A DNA stretch of 64,000 nt from Strongylocentrotus purpuratus. Taxonomy: Eukaryota; Echinodermata; Echinoidea; Camarodonta; Strongylocentrotidae. The notes under the pieces are model-generated. The model made no database searches and was not told the origin of the DNA. It was given only the letters and a program-made list of their open reading frames with translations. Position numbers and translations under genes: made by a program. Each line of letters starts with the position of its first letter. The first letter of the stretch is position 1. Positions 61,010 through 64,000 of this stretch are shown piece after piece. Location of the stretch: contig NW_022145604.1 in the NCBI RefSeq assembly GCF_000002235.5, positions 4,118,339 to 4,182,338 on the forward strand, in the 5' to 3' direction.

Positions 61010-64000
61010 ATGACGCGATCGCAATGACCCTCAAGAATGCCATAATGATTCCTTAGGCTGGTAATCATTTCCGGATTACATCATCGCAAAGTGACTCACA
61101 ATGCTATTAAAAACGCCGCGCCCTAGGTTAATTTTATTTCTTTTTTTGTTTTTAAAAATCTTCGCCATCGTCACGTGGTCAATGGTCAAATTAGATATTA
61201 CAGACATTACAGGCATCGCAATAATCACAATGAAAAGTATATTATGTTCTTGAAGAATATATTTGCGAATTCGTCCCTCCTTGAATTTTGCCATCTGTGA
61301 TGAGATAATCGACCTCTCATTTTAAACTGAAGTGGACTCGATATGAAGTAAATTTTGTTTAAATTCATTAAAAATACACATTACGGATATGATAGAACTT
61401 GACATTTTGAAGATGAGATATTTGTATCATGCATGGTCACTGCTCGGGTCAGTACGATCCGACAAGGTTTTAGAATAGGCCGGTTTACTAATATATTCAA
61501 ATTTATGAATTTTTCTTTCCTGCATGGGACCTCTAGTGACGAGTTATTTAATTAACATGTTATTAATGAATTAACTACAATACTCTACAATACTTATTGC
61601 TATGTCGAAAAGGCCTCGGGCTAGTTTCCAGTCTGTCAAGAACAACCTTTATTTAGAAAGTATGCACAACTTTTAGTAAACCGGTATATTGTTTCGCTAT
61701 GAAATAGGTTAGAGCGTTGGTCAATGCCATATAGACTTTGATTATTTTAAGAGCAGATGTTGTGCGTGGTATATGTGATTCAGCCACAATATTAAATAGG
61801 CGGATCTGACATTATGCCGATGTATTTTTTAAATGGCACAATTAATCAAGGCTCTTGTGTAACATTCTCTAATCGTTCGTATACGCAGATCAATGATATA
61901 GAAAAAGATCGAGTTGCAACATAATTAATGGCGCTCGATTTCCTTCTATTTAGACTGTACATGTACTAAATTAAAGGTGCTCCTACAGAAATTCTAGTAG
62001 AAATATTGCGTAATCATGCTAACAACATGGCTTGTAAAGCCTAGTTCTCGAGATATAAAGCGATAGCAATGACGACTTAAGTGCAATACGCTTCATATTT
62101 CTGTATCGTGCATCGTAGTTACATGTATAGCACATGTAGCTAATAAGTAAACACGCGTAGGACTGTTTTGTGCAGCTGCTACTCATTTACAGGTTTAAAC
62201 GCAGAAAAGTACTACATCATATCTAGACAGTCCTTTATTCTGATATAAATGGATTCTAATTTAGTACTTTTTGTCACCTTGACCACATAGATGTATCCCT
62301 AGTCAGTGTACATTTGTGAAGTTATAGTATTCCAGCACAAAACAAGGCCCATTTCGAGTACTGATTACACAGGCGACCAGCAAGTTTACCCACAATGTTT
62401 ATGTAGATTTGGTTCTATTTTCTCCTCTGTAGCATAATATGAAACTTTGCAACATGAAATTGTACTATGAAAAGAATACATGTACGTGTATCAATTTTTG
62501 CAAAACTGCAGTTCTTGTGATATGGTGTTATTATTTCGACTCGTCATGTCTAATTGGGGTAAGGGAGAGGGGGGGGGGGGGTCATTTTTGCAGTTAATAT
62601 TGCTGATCTTTATTAAACAAACAAGCTACACTTTATATGCAATTAGTGAACCTTTTATGTGACTGTGAAGAGCCTTAAAAGCCCTCGTCAAGCGACATTT
62701 CCGTGTTGATATAACGTCATTTGAAACCTCCTGAACAAAGATCACAAGTGGGATAACATTCCCGTCTCTCTCCGTCATTCTGAAGTGGTTTATTTGTTTT
62801 GGACACGGTTTAGTTAGTCATAAAACCCCAATGCCATCTAACATAATTAGATGTTTCTAAGATGTCAAAATATCTCCTTAACTATGATGTAGATTGTGTC
62901 TTGGGGCGACTTCTACAAGAAGACTTCCATAATAAAAAGGTTTGCACACAATTGCAAATTTAAAACAATGAGTCTGATTGGTTAATGGTCAATCTTAAAA
63001 AAAATATGTGCATGCTACGATGAGAATCTGATACAAATCATTAAGGAAAGAAAAATCTAAATCCTGTTGAAAACCACTGATCTCTATGAAATTTTTTTAC
63101 GTAGAGATCAGTGGGATATATACTTAGACTTCTGACAAACATGTTGGTCTGATTATTCTACTTCTATTGATAACAGATTATTTTGGGTTGGAGAGGATTT
63201 AAACATAAGTTTGTTTGTGGTGAGGAGCCCCTCTTAAACAAAACATATCTAATTTCCATACAAGTACACAAATAATGAAGAGACAATTCTCACAAAACAG
63301 TAATCTTTAAAAGTCGATTATTGCTTTACTTGATCACTTTTCCCTTTGATGTACATCTTAAACATACTCTACAAATACAACTTTATGCCAATCCTTGCTA
63401 TGAGAAACACAGTTAAAAACAGTTTATAAATTGCCATAATTTACAAGTTGGTTTGTACATTACATAACTAGCAAACAAGAAGGAAAAGGGTTACCTTCTA
63501 AAATGTAGAATACATGTGAAAAAATTAACCGACATTTGGGAGCAAGTATGACATATTTTTCTATTTTTTTACAGATAAATTCTACTGGCACCTTCAAAAT
63601 GCCTTCTTTCTGGGGAATGTTTTAACTCAAAAAGAGATGTATCCATAACACTATTTGACTTTTTTTTCTGTTTTTTTTTTGGGATTAAAAAGAAGTGACA
63701 ACTCTATACCGGTAGCCTTCATAGACAGGTGGTCAGGTTCAACTATATACCTGTAAAGGCTTGTTCCCATATGCTGCAGACTAAACGAAGAGAAAGTTGG
63801 GATGAACAAAGAACCTGTGCGCAACAAGGGTCAAACATATACTCACTAATCCATGTGTTTATTATAAGATACAGTAATGTGAAGTGCAGTACGCTTAAAA
63901 AACACAACAGTTTACTATGGCATAAAGAAATGGGATTTAGGAAGCAAAATGTAGGGGCATGAAAAGATGCGTCTGGAATGCAAAAGGCTGTATAATTCCA
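61010..64000. other. Intergenic sequence, no gene seen
   Basis: AT-rich DNA with a poly(G) run near 62568 and a 40-base hairpin at 63075-63114 (CCACTGATCTCTATG against CGTAGAGATCAGTGG). Small open frames show no homology or splice context I can support. Confidence 0.45.

Noticed and set aside
1-64000. LTR retroelement, Polinton or other capsid-bearing element
   Set aside because: I looked for long terminal repeats and for protease, integrase, RNase H or capsid-like residues in the translations and found none that I could support.

Overview
The window looks like AT-rich, repeat-dense nuclear DNA of a marine invertebrate, most likely a deuterostome and probably an echinoderm. The signs are GT-AG introns, short exons in large introns, many miniature inverted-repeat transposons, tRNA-derived SINEs with a TATATAGCGC-type head and ATT-rich tail, RTE and Tx1/L1-like LINEs, and C-type-lectin/EGF exons. 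The species assignment is inference; no marker gene settles it.

Three kinds of host sequence are visible. (1) Two tandem paralogous genes on the minus strand (gene A, exons at 13.6, 9.1, 8.0 and 5.8 kb; gene B, exons at 42.4, 36.0, 35.3 and 33.5 kb). Each encodes a signal peptide, an unclassified ~64-residue Cys-containing module, one EGF-like domain and the first half of a C-type lectin domain (CTLD). All splice junctions between exons 1-4 are phase 1. A CTLD second-half exon with a stop codon lies at 28.9-29.2 kb. The homologous blocks are about 5.63-22.05 kb and 33.32-44.34 kb. (2) A single-exon class A (rhodopsin-like) GPCR at 58.4-59.9 kb on the plus strand, adenosine-receptor-like in its framework but lacking key adenosine-binding residues. 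(3) A doubtful two-exon small gene at 22.79-23.64 kb.

The rest is mobile DNA. A nearly complete RTE-type LINE with an open 988-codon ORF sits in intron 1 of gene A. A full-length but broken Tx1/L1-like LINE with an 11-bp target-site duplication lies at 47.5-52.8 kb. Fragments of other LINEs are at 3.1-3.6 and 32.0-32.8 kb. Three head-to-tail Helitron-like units fill 16.66-19.91 kb. There are hAT-like MITEs with 8-bp duplications (26.75, 31.0, 45.1 kb), a 932-bp Tc1/mariner-like foldback (27.2-28.2 kb), TTAA and TAA MITEs, a 1.47-kb palindrome (40.0-41.45 kb), and a 33-bp perfect palindrome with its own duplication (29.64 kb).

Because the lectin block is duplicated, many of these insertions can be read as filled versus empty sites between A and B, which gives a relative insertion history. 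I found no LTR retroelement, Polinton or other capsid-bearing element, no CRISPR array and no convincing functional RNA gene.
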